52,103 nucleotides of DNA from Verrucomicrobiia bacterium. Lineage in GTDB: Bacteria; Verrucomicrobiota; Verrucomicrobiia; Limisphaerales; UBA11358. The notes under the pieces were generated by a model. That model had not been told where the DNA came from. It ran no database searches and was given only the letters and a program-made list of their open reading frames with translations. Position 1 is the first letter of the stretch, and every line of letters begins with the position of its first letter. A program made the translations under genes and the position numbers. Below are positions 34,299 to 42,342 of the stretch, piece after piece. The stretch lies in contig JARLJW010000111.1 in NCBI GenBank assembly GCA_031290985.1, positions 1-52,103 of the forward strand, read 5' to 3'.

Positions 34299-35249
34299 TC
34301 ACGTGTGCAGTTCGTCGGGCGGCGGACGCGGTGCGTCATTGTCCTTGTCCTTGGCTTTTACCTGGTCTTTATCTTTTCCCTTGGGCGGGGGCGGCACGTA
34401 CGCGGGAGGCAGCGGCTTCGCCGGCGGCAACACCTTCAAGATATTCGAGACCACTAGGTCGGAAAGCTGGTCGTAGCCCGCCGGCGTGAAATGCACGTTG
34501 AACGGTAATTGAATCTCGCCCGGCCGGCTCACCGCGCGCTTCCCGGCCGGCGGCGCCTCGCTCGCCGGCCGCGGCGGCAGCTTGGCCTGCTGCGCCGCCA
34601 CGTAACCGCCCAGGTCATCCACCGGGATGTTCAAGTCCTTCATCACAGCCAAGGCCACCTCGTTGTAAGGCCGTTCATCGCCCGCAATCCGGCCCAGCGT
34701 CCCCGGCGGCACCGGCGTCGTCGTCGCAAAGATCAGCGCCGCGCCCGTCTTCTGCAGGCGCCCGGCCAGCTCCCGGAGATTCTTCCCGTATACCTCCGGC
34801 GGCGCCACCTGTTTGCCCTTCGCCGGCTCCACGTACTTGCCTTGGTCATCCAAATATTTCAAGTCATGCAATCCGAAGTTGAAATGGATCACATCCCAAT
34901 TATTCGTGCCGAGCCAGACATCCAGCCGCGCCAGCCCGCGTTCGGTCGGCCCGCAATTCTCCGCCGGATGATGCACGTTCGCCCGCTTCCAGAGCTTCTT
35001 GCGCACATCCAGCGTATAGCCCATCGAGATGGAATCGCCGATCAACAGCACGTTCGGCAGACGGGGACTGTCGATGATCTCCTCCAGCGATGGATCCAGC
35101 GGCTTGGCCACCGCCTTCGTGCCCGGCGCCGGCTCAAGGTTCTGGGCGAAACCAGTGCCATTGCCGGCGACGGCGACCATCGCCGCCACCACCAGGCACA
35201 ACCCCAAACCCGGCCGTTGAAACGAATAACGGTACATGTGAAAAATCAT
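34299..35249 (-). CDS. Secreted SGNH/GDSL hydrolase
   Basis: An exported esterase or lipase-like enzyme of about 316 residues. After a signal (about 10-35) the SGNH blocks are visible: LLIGDSISMGY (Ser in GDS), AENCGPTERG (Gly block), FNFGLHDLKY (in place of GxND: Asn is replaced by His), and NVHFTPAGYDQLSD (D/N-x-H). The C-terminus after about 285 is low-complexity, rich in Pro, Lys and Asp (PPPKGKDKDQVKAKDKD), perhaps a wall or polysaccharide linker. ATG codons at 35249 and 35237 are both possible. The substrate is likely an acetylated glycan; the absence of the oxyanion Asn makes this uncertain. Confidence 0.78.
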   Translation of the reverse strand: MIFHMYRYSFQRPGLGLCLVVAAMVAVAGNGTGFAQNLEPAPGTKAVAKPLDPSLEEIIDSPRLPNVLLIGDSISMGYTLDVRKKLWKRANVHHPAENCGPTERGLARLDVWLGTNNWDVIHFNFGLHDLKYLDDQGKYVEPAKGKQVAPPEVYGKNLRELAGRLQKTGAALIFATTTPVPPGTLGRIAGDERPYNEVALAVMKDLNIPVDDLGGYVAAQQAKLPPRPASEAPPAGKRAVSRPGEIQLPFNVHFTPAGYDQLSDLVVSNILKVLPPAKPLPPAYVPPPPKGKDKDQVKAKDKDNDAPRPPPDELHT

Positions 35250-35390
35250 GGGGCAGTGGCGGGCGGCGGTCAAGCGGGACAAGGCAAAAGTCATGTACGG
35301 CATCGCCCGACACGCCACCGTCCTCCCGCCCACCCGGATATCCAACCAGCCAGCCGCCCCGCTTTCCTCCCCGCATTCAACTTCACTGAT

Positions 35391-35453
35391 TTATTCACTC
35401 GCCGCCTTCACCTTGGACTCGCGACGGAATCGGTTGCCGTGTTTCTTGCTCAT
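35391..35453 (-). CDS. Possible 20-residue basic peptide
   Basis: A short frame from ATG to TAA encodes MSKKHGNRFRRESKVKAASE. It is very basic and uses codons like the neighbours, but no Shine-Dalgarno precedes it and such a short frame can occur by chance. It lies in the gap between the SGNH hydrolase and the prenyl synthase; the rest of that gap (35250-35390, 35454-35679) shows nothing I recognise. Confidence 0.2.
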   Translation of the reverse strand: MSKKHGNRFRRESKVKAASE

Positions 35454-35679
35454 AGATGTTTTGTGTCTGACCGCCTCATCGCATTGTCCAATAAATCGGG
35501 GGAAGCCCAGTTTTAAGCACCCAATTTAAGTTTGCTTGCTTTCGTCGCCGCACCACCCAAACAACATAAACCAACGCAGGGACGGAAAACCGGCATGGGG
35601 GCAACGCTGCGTGGTGGCCGGCTCGTGCAAATAAAACCTTCAAACTTGCCCTCCTTTCCGGCATTTTTAACCACCATTT

Positions 35680-36582
35680 ATGGCCGCCAAAAAATCATCG
35701 TTCGACCTGGACCAGTTCCTCGCCACCCGCACCGAAGCCGTCAACGCCGCGCTCGATAAATTTCTGCCGTCGGAAAAGACCAAGCCCGCCACCATCCACA
35801 AGGCCATGCGCTACTCGCTCTTCGCCGGTGGCAAACGGATGCGCCCCGCCGTCCTCCTCGCCGCCGCCGCCGCCTGTGGCGGCACCGAAGCCGCCGCCAT
35901 GCCCCTCGCCTGCGCCGTCGAGTGCATCCACACCTACTCCCTCATCCACGACGACCTTCCCGCCATGGACAACGACGATTTCCGCCGCGGCAAACCCACC
36001 AACCACAAAGTCTTCGGCGACGGCATCGCCGTGCTCGCCGGCGACGCCCTGCTGACGCAGGCGTTCGAGATCGCCGCCCAGGCCAAAGGTTGGCCGCGCT
36101 ACTCGCATAAAGATTTGATCCTGGAGATCGCCCAAGCCTCCGGTTCCCTGCAACTCGTCGCCGGCCAGGTGGCTGACCTCGAAGGCGAAGGCAAAAAACT
36201 CTCCGTCGCCGAACTCCGCTACATCCACGAACGCAAGACCTCCGCCCTGCTCTGCTGCTCCGTGCGCCTCGGCGGCATGAGCGCCAACTGCACCCCCGCC
36301 CAGCTCGCCGCCCTCACCGACTTCGGCTACCACGTCGGCCTCGCCTTCCAAGTCATAGACGACATCCTCGACGTCACCCAGACCAGCGAACAGCTCGGCA
36401 AAACGGCGGGCAAAGACGTGGCCGTGCAAAAAGCCACCTACCCCGCCATCGTCGGCCTGGAAAAATCCCGCAAGATCGCCACGCAACTCACCGACAAAGC
36501 CTTCGCCGCCCTGGACATCTTCAAAGGCAAAGCCGTCGCCCTCGAGGCGCTTGCTGAATTCCTTTTGAAACGGGACAAATGA
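35680..36582 (+). CDS. ispA: Short-chain polyprenyl diphosphate synthase
   Basis: Condenses isopentenyl diphosphate with allylic diphosphates to farnesyl or geranylgeranyl diphosphate for quinones, hopanoids and carrier lipids. The cytosolic protein has 300 residues. The first Asp-rich motif is DDLPAMDNDDFRRGKPT, with the two-residue insertion typical of bacterial FPP synthases; the second is DDILDVT, followed by GKTAGKD. SLIHDDLP and GGKRMRP are also present. Chain length cannot be stated from sequence alone, so the ispA symbol is the family name. The next gene begins inside its stop codon (ATGA). Confidence 0.93.
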   Translation: MAAKKSSFDLDQFLATRTEAVNAALDKFLPSEKTKPATIHKAMRYSLFAGGKRMRPAVLLAAAAACGGTEAAAMPLACAVECIHTYSLIHDDLPAMDNDDFRRGKPTNHKVFGDGIAVLAGDALLTQAFEIAAQAKGWPRYSHKDLILEIAQASGSLQLVAGQVADLEGEGKKLSVAELRYIHERKTSALLCCSVRLGGMSANCTPAQLAALTDFGYHVGLAFQVIDDILDVTQTSEQLGKTAGKDVAVQKATYPAIVGLEKSRKIATQLTDKAFAALDIFKGKAVALEALAEFLLKRDK

Positions 36583-37577
36583 AATTCAAACCTTTCAATT
36601 TTCTGGCGGTCATCGTGGCCATGGCATTGCTCACCGGCTGCAGCCACCGTCAAAAAGTTGAAGCGCTGCTCAAGGCCGGCAACGATGCCTTTGCGGACGA
36701 GGATTACGACCTGGCCATTCAGAATTATTCCGAAGTCATCAAGCTGGACCCGAAATCTGACGAGGCCTATCTCCAGCGTGGCAACTTGCTCGCCACCAGA
36801 GGCGAATTCGAGAAGGCCATCGCCGACCTGAACGAAGCCATCCGGCTGAACCCGCATAAAACCTCGGCCTACGAAATTCGCGGACATGCCTATTTTGGAA
36901 ATGACCAGTTGGAAAAAGCCATCAGCGACTACACCACCGTCCTTAAATCCGAGCCGGAAAACACCGGTGCCCTCGGGATGCGCGGCAAATCGTTCAATTG
37001 GCGGCACGACTATACCAATGCCATCACCGACCTGACCAAAGCCCTTAAGGTTTCAACGAACGACGCCGAACTTTTTGATGACCGGGGCGAGGCGTATTTC
37101 GCGTCAAAAAAACTGAACGAAGCTTCGAATGATTATACCAGCGCCATCCTCATCGATCCGGACGACTCGACCGGTTTATGCGGTCGCGGCATGATCTATT
37201 CCCAGAATCATCAATACGCTGAAGCCATCCGCGATTTTGAAACCGTCATCCGGCTTAAACCCAAGGCAGTTCTCATATATAATCAAATCGCCTGGCTGAA
37301 GGCCACAGCCCCGGAGTCAGAAGTTCGGGATGGCAAAAAAGCGGTCGAACTGGCAACGAAAGCCTGCCGCCTGTCCAAGTGGCAAAACTACGCCTACGTG
37401 GACACGCTGGCGGCAGCGTACGCCGAGGCCGGCGACTTTGACCAGGCGGTAAAATATCAAAAGCAAGCCGCCGGCATGGACGGCATTCCTGAAGGCAACC
37501 GGACAAATGTTCTCAATCGTATCGACCTTTACGTTCACCACAAACCCTATCGCATATCGGGCGGCGATTACGATTAG
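36579..37577 (+). CDS. TPR-repeat lipoprotein
   Basis: A product of 332 residues. The lipoprotein signal ends with LLTGC (Cys about residue 20), so the mature protein should be membrane-bound through lipid. Seven tetratricopeptide repeats follow, each about 34 residues, with recurring A.LNEAIRLNP, AYEIRGHAYFG and ALGMRGKSF-type text, giving a scaffold for protein binding. It is coupled to the prenyl synthase gene by ATGA, though no functional tie is known. Partner unknown. Confidence 0.88.
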   Translation: MKFKPFNFLAVIVAMALLTGCSHRQKVEALLKAGNDAFADEDYDLAIQNYSEVIKLDPKSDEAYLQRGNLLATRGEFEKAIADLNEAIRLNPHKTSAYEIRGHAYFGNDQLEKAISDYTTVLKSEPENTGALGMRGKSFNWRHDYTNAITDLTKALKVSTNDAELFDDRGEAYFASKKLNEASNDYTSAILIDPDDSTGLCGRGMIYSQNHQYAEAIRDFETVIRLKPKAVLIYNQIAWLKATAPESEVRDGKKAVELATKACRLSKWQNYAYVDTLAAAYAEAGDFDQAVKYQKQAAGMDGIPEGNRTNVLNRIDLYVHHKPYRISGGDYD

Positions 37578-37604
37578 GCCGCAGCCAGCTTCCCGTTTTG
37601 CGGC

Positions 37605-37778
37605 GGTCATCCAACCAGTCCCATCGCGCCACATTCTCAAGACGTGGCGACTATCCCCCCCGGAAAGAAAACAGGTGAGGGCGGGCGTGATAACTAACCT
37701 GACAGCTTTCCGCCCCACCAGCCGCATCATGGACTGCGCCGGCAGAGCGGCAGCGGCGACGGCGCTTTCGAGCGCACG
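37605..37778. repeat. Dispersed repeat of about 270 bp, rearranged copy
   Basis: 37605-37660 (GGTCATCCAACCAGTCCC..ACGTGGCGA) matches the start of the copy at 41980-42250. The piece 37731-37778 (GGACTGCGCCGGCAGAGCGG..) matches the end of that copy in inverted orientation. The middle part of the repeat is missing here, so this copy looks broken or rearranged. The gap 37578-37872 holds no gene. Confidence 0.55.
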
Positions 37779-37872
37779 CTGAACATCCGAATACAGAAGG
37801 CTCTCCGCCCGCTCAAAAAACGATTCTGAAGCAACCGCAATCAGACGCTTATGGCTTGCTAGTGCCACTGGC

Positions 37873-38571
37873 TTAATTCCCCGTCCACTTATACTCATAC
37901 CCCTCCGGCGGCTCATACAGCGCGGACGCTCCATCCAGACCCGTCGTGCCGTTCCAAAACATCTTGATGTAGCCGACGTGCCCGTCCACAAAGCTCATCA
38001 CATTCCTGGCATCCAAAAATTGCAGCGGCGCCCGCCGGTCATGACTGCTCAGGCCCAGCCCGCCGGAATCTTCACCAACCAGTTCGGTTCGCACCGGCTC
38101 GCGCACGTTCGCGAACGGTTTGCTGGCCATGCCGAGATCGTTGGTGTTGGCTTCGCGTCCGCTCAAGCCGTTGAACCAGTAGCTGGAAAAATGCGTCCAG
38201 CTTTGGTTGCAAAAGCCGTGCCCGCTCGAAGTCTCCACGAACCAGGTGCCGATGGGCCCGGAGAGGTCAAAATCATCGGCAGCGCAGACAAACAAGGCGT
38301 TGGTACCGGGCTGTGTCCCGCCCAGTCTCAGATACGACACCACGTTGTCCTTGTAATCAAAGTAGATGGTGTTCGTGTAAAATCCGATGATGTCGCCGTG
38401 GTCATCCGCATACAGGCGGACGGCCAGGTTGATCTGCCGCTCATTGCTGGTGCACACGCCCTTCTTGGCGGCCCCCTTCGCGCGGCTCAACGCCGGCAGC
38501 AGCAACGCCGCGAGAATCCCGATGATGGCAATGACCACCAGCAGCTCGATCAAGGTGAACGCGCGTTTCAC
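37873..38571 (-). CDS. Prepilin-like protein 10, F-x-DGH family
   Basis: A product of 232 residues standing alone, on the other strand from the array at 14872-27105. The leader is only MKRA (Ala before the cleavage site), followed by FTLIE and the helix. The exported domain has CTSNERQINLAVRLYADDHGD, YLRLGGTQPGTNALFVC, FSSYWFNGLSG and the terminal NVMSFVDGHVGYIKMFW. It has the family layout but is not a close copy of any of the nine others. Dispersed repeats lie on both sides. Confidence 0.87.
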   Translation of the reverse strand: MKRAFTLIELLVVIAIIGILAALLLPALSRAKGAAKKGVCTSNERQINLAVRLYADDHGDIIGFYTNTIYFDYKDNVVSYLRLGGTQPGTNALFVCAADDFDLSGPIGTWFVETSSGHGFCNQSWTHFSSYWFNGLSGREANTNDLGMASKPFANVREPVRTELVGEDSGGLGLSSHDRRAPLQFLDARNVMSFVDGHVGYIKMFWNGTTGLDGASALYEPPEGYEYKWTGN

Positions 38572-38596
38572 GGGTGCTGCGAAAGCTAGTTATATT

Positions 38597-38760
38597 TCCC
38601 CCCGCTGCCAACAGTGAATATGCACGGCTATGGTTGTAAGTCGTAACAAACCCGCGATGTCATGGACTGCGGCGGGCAAGCGCAGCGCGACCCCGCTTTT
38701 CCCACCGCCCGTCCGCGAGGCACACATGCCCATGCAAGGTGGACAATGTGCGCTACGCCC
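38597..38760. repeat. Dispersed repeat of about 270 bp, partial copy
   Basis: CCCGCTGCCAACAGTGAATA, then a TGGTTGTAAG word, then GGGCAAGCGCAGCGCGACCC and CGCTTTTCCCACCGCCCG match 42031-42180 in the same order and orientation. The 5' part of the repeat is absent. The remaining gap up to 39131 shows no gene; a weaker match to the end of the repeat (TTGCGGTCGCTTCAG) lies near 38850. Confidence 0.65.
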
Positions 38761-39131
38761 TTGTCTGCCTGCGCAGCGGGCACCTGGAGCAGACAACCAC
38801 CCGTACTCAGTCACTCTGTCCGCCGCCCGGCAGTAGCGAAGTGGCTGCATTGCGGTCGCTTCAGTGCCGCTTTCGCACGCACCTCAACCTTTCAAAGCCA
38901 GAAAAGAACGACCTGTTTCTACAGTTGCCGCCAATGATCCCTCCTGGCGTGTAATACCAGGAGTCCAATTGAGCGGAGGATTGAAGACATTTTGAAAATG
39001 CAGCATGAGACTTGTATCTGTGCGCTGCGCCAAATTACCGATGCCCCCGGCAACTAACCCGCACGGCTGGCTTTGAAATACATGCCGCGGAAAGACATTT
39101 AGGATTGTAAAAAATTGCAGGATTGATTGTA

Positions 39132-40622
39132 ATGGAATTCGCTGGTCCACAAATGGCTGGCTTCGGGGAGATGCTTTTTAGTTCGCCTATATTCCTTTTC
39201 TTGTTTTTGCCGGTTGTGCTTACGGTTTACTTGATGTTGCCGGGCACAAAAGTCAAGAATCTCTGGCTGCTGTTGATGAGCCTGGCATTTTATTCCTGGG
39301 GCCAGATTGATTTCATTCTTCTATTACTGGCCTCAACCCTGATGAACTTCGGCCTCGGCTTGTGGGTGGACCGCAGCGACAGCACTCTCCAACGCAGGCT
39401 GGTCATTGCGGTTGCGGTGTTCGTCAACATCGGCGTACTCGTATTTTTCAAATATGCCGACTTTATCATCCAAACCTTGAATTCAGTGCTGATTCTTGTG
39501 GGCCTCGGCATGGTTCATACGCCGCATATTCCATTGCCGATTGGCATTTCATTTTTCACTTTCCATGCTTTGTCCTATGTGCTTGACGTGTATCGCCGCA
39601 AATGGAAGGCCGCAAGCGATCCCAAGGATGTGGCGCTTTATATCTTTTTTTTCCCGCAACTGATCGCCGGTCCGATTTTACGCTGGAGTGCGATTGGCCC
39701 GCAGCTTTTGCGGCGCACGATCAGCCGTGACGTTTTTGCCGATGGCGTTCGGCGGTTTGTGGGTGGTTTGGCCAAAAAAACGATCCTGGCAAATTCCGTC
39801 GCCCTGCCGGCGGATCAGATTTTCTCGCTGCCGGCGGGCGAACTTTCCGCGCCGGTCGCATGGTTTGGCATTGTTTGTTATACGTTGCAAATCTATTTCG
39901 ACTTCTCCGGTTACTCGGACATGGCGGTCGGGATGGGCAAAATGTTCGGCTTTGAGTTTCTCGAGAACTTTCAATTTCCCTACACCGCCCAGTCCATCCG
40001 GGATTTTTGGCGACGCTGGCATATCTCGCTGGCGACGTGGTTTCGTGACTACCTTTACATTCCTCTCGGCGGCAATCGCATCTCCGAAGTGCGGACTTGT
40101 TTAAACCTCATGATAGTTTTCTTCCTTTGTGGCCTGTGGCACGGCGCAAGTTTGACATTTGTGGCCTGGGGCCTCTATCACGGTTTTTTCCTTGTGCTCG
40201 AACGCACGCGTTTTGGCGGTTTGATGACAAAACTTCCCCGGTCGCTCAGGCATGTTTACACCATGTTCGTGGTGATGATGGGCTGGGTGATTTTCCGCAC
40301 CAATACGTTTACGGCGTCTGGAGATTTTTTCCACGCGCTATTCGGGTTGGCTCCCGCGCACTATGCGCAATCGTTGGCTTGCTACACAACGAACCAGGTC
40401 ATCTGGGCCATCGGCTTCGGCGTCTTGTTTATCGGCCCGTTGTGGAATTGGCTGCAAACATCCTTTGCAAGTTTAGGCCGGGCTGTCCCGGCGGCAGCTC
40501 GTCCATTTGTCCAGGTTCTTGGTTCGGCGCTGGAAATTATCCTGCTTGTTGCGCTGCTCCTGATTTCATCGGCGTGGCTGGCCAGCGGCACCTACAATCC
40601 CTTCATCTATTTCCGATTTTGA
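39132..40622 (+). CDS. MBOAT O-acyltransferase (AlgI-like)
   Basis: An inner-membrane acyltransferase of about 496 residues that passes acetyl groups across the membrane for O-acetylation of an exported polysaccharide. About ten or more membrane segments are visible. Family blocks: FSSPIFLFLFLPVVL at the start, FFKYADF, LPIGISFFTFHALSYVLDVYRRK, FFPQLIAGPILRW, YFDFSGYSDMAVGMGKMFGF, NFQFPYTAQSIRDFWRRWHISLATWFRDYLYIPLGG, and the catalytic His in GLWHGAS (about residue 337). Homologues usually begin near the ATG at 39171, so the start could be there. The AlgX-like gene begins four bases after its stop. Confidence 0.93.
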   Translation: MEFAGPQMAGFGEMLFSSPIFLFLFLPVVLTVYLMLPGTKVKNLWLLLMSLAFYSWGQIDFILLLLASTLMNFGLGLWVDRSDSTLQRRLVIAVAVFVNIGVLVFFKYADFIIQTLNSVLILVGLGMVHTPHIPLPIGISFFTFHALSYVLDVYRRKWKAASDPKDVALYIFFFPQLIAGPILRWSAIGPQLLRRTISRDVFADGVRRFVGGLAKKTILANSVALPADQIFSLPAGELSAPVAWFGIVCYTLQIYFDFSGYSDMAVGMGKMFGFEFLENFQFPYTAQSIRDFWRRWHISLATWFRDYLYIPLGGNRISEVRTCLNLMIVFFLCGLWHGASLTFVAWGLYHGFFLVLERTRFGGLMTKLPRSLRHVYTMFVVMMGWVIFRTNTFTASGDFFHALFGLAPAHYAQSLACYTTNQVIWAIGFGVLFIGPLWNWLQTSFASLGRAVPAAARPFVQVLGSALEIILLVALLLISSAWLASGTYNPFIYFRF

Positions 40623-40625
40623 TTG

Positions 40626-41738
40626 ATGAAACGTCCACCCACCAACCTAACTTTGAAGCACTGGACGAATGTGGCCATAATCGCGATATTTATGGCGATC
40701 ATTTGGCTGCCCACGCTCGGCACATTTTTTCATTTGGATGCTGCACCGGCTTTCAATGAAAAGAGACAAATGGCGAGATTTCCGCAACGTAAACCCGGAC
40801 TTGCCGGCCTCAAGAATTACTTTGCCGGACTGGAATCCTACTTCAACGATCACTTCGGCTACCGCACGCGCCTCATTCACTGGCACAATAATTGGAAGTA
40901 TCTGCTCTTTCGCGACAAAATTGGATCTGATGTCATTGTCGGGCGGGATGATTGGCTGTTCTATACCGCTGACGGGATGGTTGACCACTATCGGGGCGTG
41001 CGGCAATTCACCACGCAGGATTTGCTTGATTGGGAGACGTTGCTGGAACAACGCCGTGATTGGCTCGCCCGGCGCGGGATCCAGTACATCTTTATTGTCG
41101 CTCCCGATAAACAGACGATTTATTCCGAAACGTTGCCGGCTTGGATGACCAAGGTGCGACCCAATACGAAGCTCGACCAGTTTTTTGCCTGGATGCGCGC
41201 CCATTCCACGGTTGATGTTCTCGATCTCCGCCCCGCCCTGCGGGACGCACGCCGGATCGCGCCAACGTATTACAAGACTGATACGCATTGGAATCTATTC
41301 GGCGGCTTCATAGCCTGTCAGGAGATTATTAAAAACCTCTCCAAGCAACAGCCGGCGCTTGAGCCGTTGTCCTTGGATTCCTTTGAGCAGGAGAACCGGC
41401 CGGCCAGCGGCGGGGATTTGGTGGATTTGCTCGGCTTGGATATCAACGAAATAACCGAGGACAACAACATCTTGCTCACGCCCAAAGCGATTCTCCCGGC
41501 TTTGGAAATGAGCGCAACGCTCACAAAAAATCCAAAAGCTGCGGGAATCGCGGTCGTTTTCCACGACTCGTTTGGAACCGCCATGAAACCATTTCTGGGC
41601 TATGCTTTTGGCAAAGTCATCTACCTCGGACAACATGAACTGGATCCTGCAAGCATCCAACGGGAACAACCCTCAATCGTCATCAGCGAAATCGTCGAGC
41701 GTGAATTCAATTCGGACAAACCGAACGAAAAGTTTTAG
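40626..41738 (+). CDS. AlgX/AlgJ-like acetyltransferase (SGNH fold)
   Basis: A protein of about 370 residues anchored by one N-terminal membrane segment (about 14-30), with an exported SGNH-like domain. The AlgX/AlgJ landmarks are ESYFNDHFGYRTRLI, VIVGRDDWLFYTADG, YIFIVAPDKQTIY, the catalytic pair in YYKTDTHWN (Asp219, His221) and VVFHDSFGTAM (Ser of the D-S block). With the upstream MBOAT protein it forms a two-part O-acetylation machine: one brings the acetyl group across the membrane, the other transfers it to sugar. No polymer synthase is nearby, so the polymer is unknown. Confidence 0.9.
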   Translation: MKRPPTNLTLKHWTNVAIIAIFMAIIWLPTLGTFFHLDAAPAFNEKRQMARFPQRKPGLAGLKNYFAGLESYFNDHFGYRTRLIHWHNNWKYLLFRDKIGSDVIVGRDDWLFYTADGMVDHYRGVRQFTTQDLLDWETLLEQRRDWLARRGIQYIFIVAPDKQTIYSETLPAWMTKVRPNTKLDQFFAWMRAHSTVDVLDLRPALRDARRIAPTYYKTDTHWNLFGGFIACQEIIKNLSKQQPALEPLSLDSFEQENRPASGGDLVDLLGLDINEITEDNNILLTPKAILPALEMSATLTKNPKAAGIAVVFHDSFGTAMKPFLGYAFGKVIYLGQHELDPASIQREQPSIVISEIVEREFNSDKPNEKF

Positions 41739-41868
41739 ACGAGCAGACATCTTTTTTTGCCACGAGCGGCGAAAACTGTTTCGTCTCGGGGTCGTAGGCG
41801 AAGAGTTCCGTCGTGGCGATCTTGAAGAGCCGGCCGGGCAGCTTCGGTGGCGCACCTAACCTGGACAT
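41707..41868 (-). CDS. Possible small ORF or gene remnant
   Basis: A 53-codon frame (ATG at 41868) whose middle reads LPGRLFKIATTELFAYDP and then ETKQFSPLVAKKD, text that looks protein-like. No Shine-Dalgarno is seen, and the 3' end runs 32 bases into the AlgX-like gene on the other strand. It could be a short protein or the left-over of a degraded gene; I do not recognise the family. Confidence 0.28.
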   Translation of the reverse strand: MSRLGAPPKLPGRLFKIATTELFAYDPETKQFSPLVAKKDVCSSKTFRSVCPN

Positions 41869-41979
41869 TTAGCGTAATCCGAATCTTGCTCGAGAAAAGC
41901 AGCGTCACTCCAATCATTGACATGTCCGCTTTGCCTCCACCCTTTGCATTCATTCAATGTTCTGTGTTTTGCGAACTGA

Positions 41980-42250
41980 GGTCGTCCAACCAATCCCGTC
42001 GCTGGAAATTCGAAGAACGTGGCGAACATTTTCCCCGCTGCCAACAGTGAATATGCGCCTGCGGTTGTAAGCCATCAAAAACCTGCGAGATCTTGGACTG
42101 CGGGGGCAAGCGCAGCGCGACCCCGCTTTTCCCACCGCCCGCCCGCGACGCCCATCGCCCCTGCAGGGTGGGCAATGTCGCGCTGCGTTTGGATTGCGGC
42201 CGCTTGAGCGCCGCCGCCGCTGCCGCTCTGCTGGCGCACTCCACGACGCC
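41980..42250. repeat. Dispersed repeat of about 270 bp, longest copy
   Basis: Order of landmarks: GGTCGTCCAACCAATCCCG, ACGTGGCGA, CCCCGCTGCCAACAGTGAAT, GGTTGTAAG, GGGCAAGCGCAGCGCGACCC, CGCTTTTCCCACCGCCCG, TTGCGGCCGCTTGAG, GCTGCCGCTCTGCTGGCGCA. Partial copies lie at 38597-38760 (same orientation) and 37605-37778 (rearranged). No open frame or terminal inverted repeats are clear. It fills most of the 604-bp gap after the AlgX-like gene. Confidence 0.65.
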
Positions 42251-42342
42251 ACGGATTTTCCAACATTTTATCTTTACTGCCGCAACCGGAAAAATCTTGG
42301 CTGCCATGATGGCCGACCGGAAAAAACTCAAATGAAACGGAT

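Noticed and set aside
38761..39131. Several open frames of 60-90 codons between the repeat and the MBOAT gene
   Set aside because: They run through repeat sequence, lack plausible starts, and give no recognisable protein.
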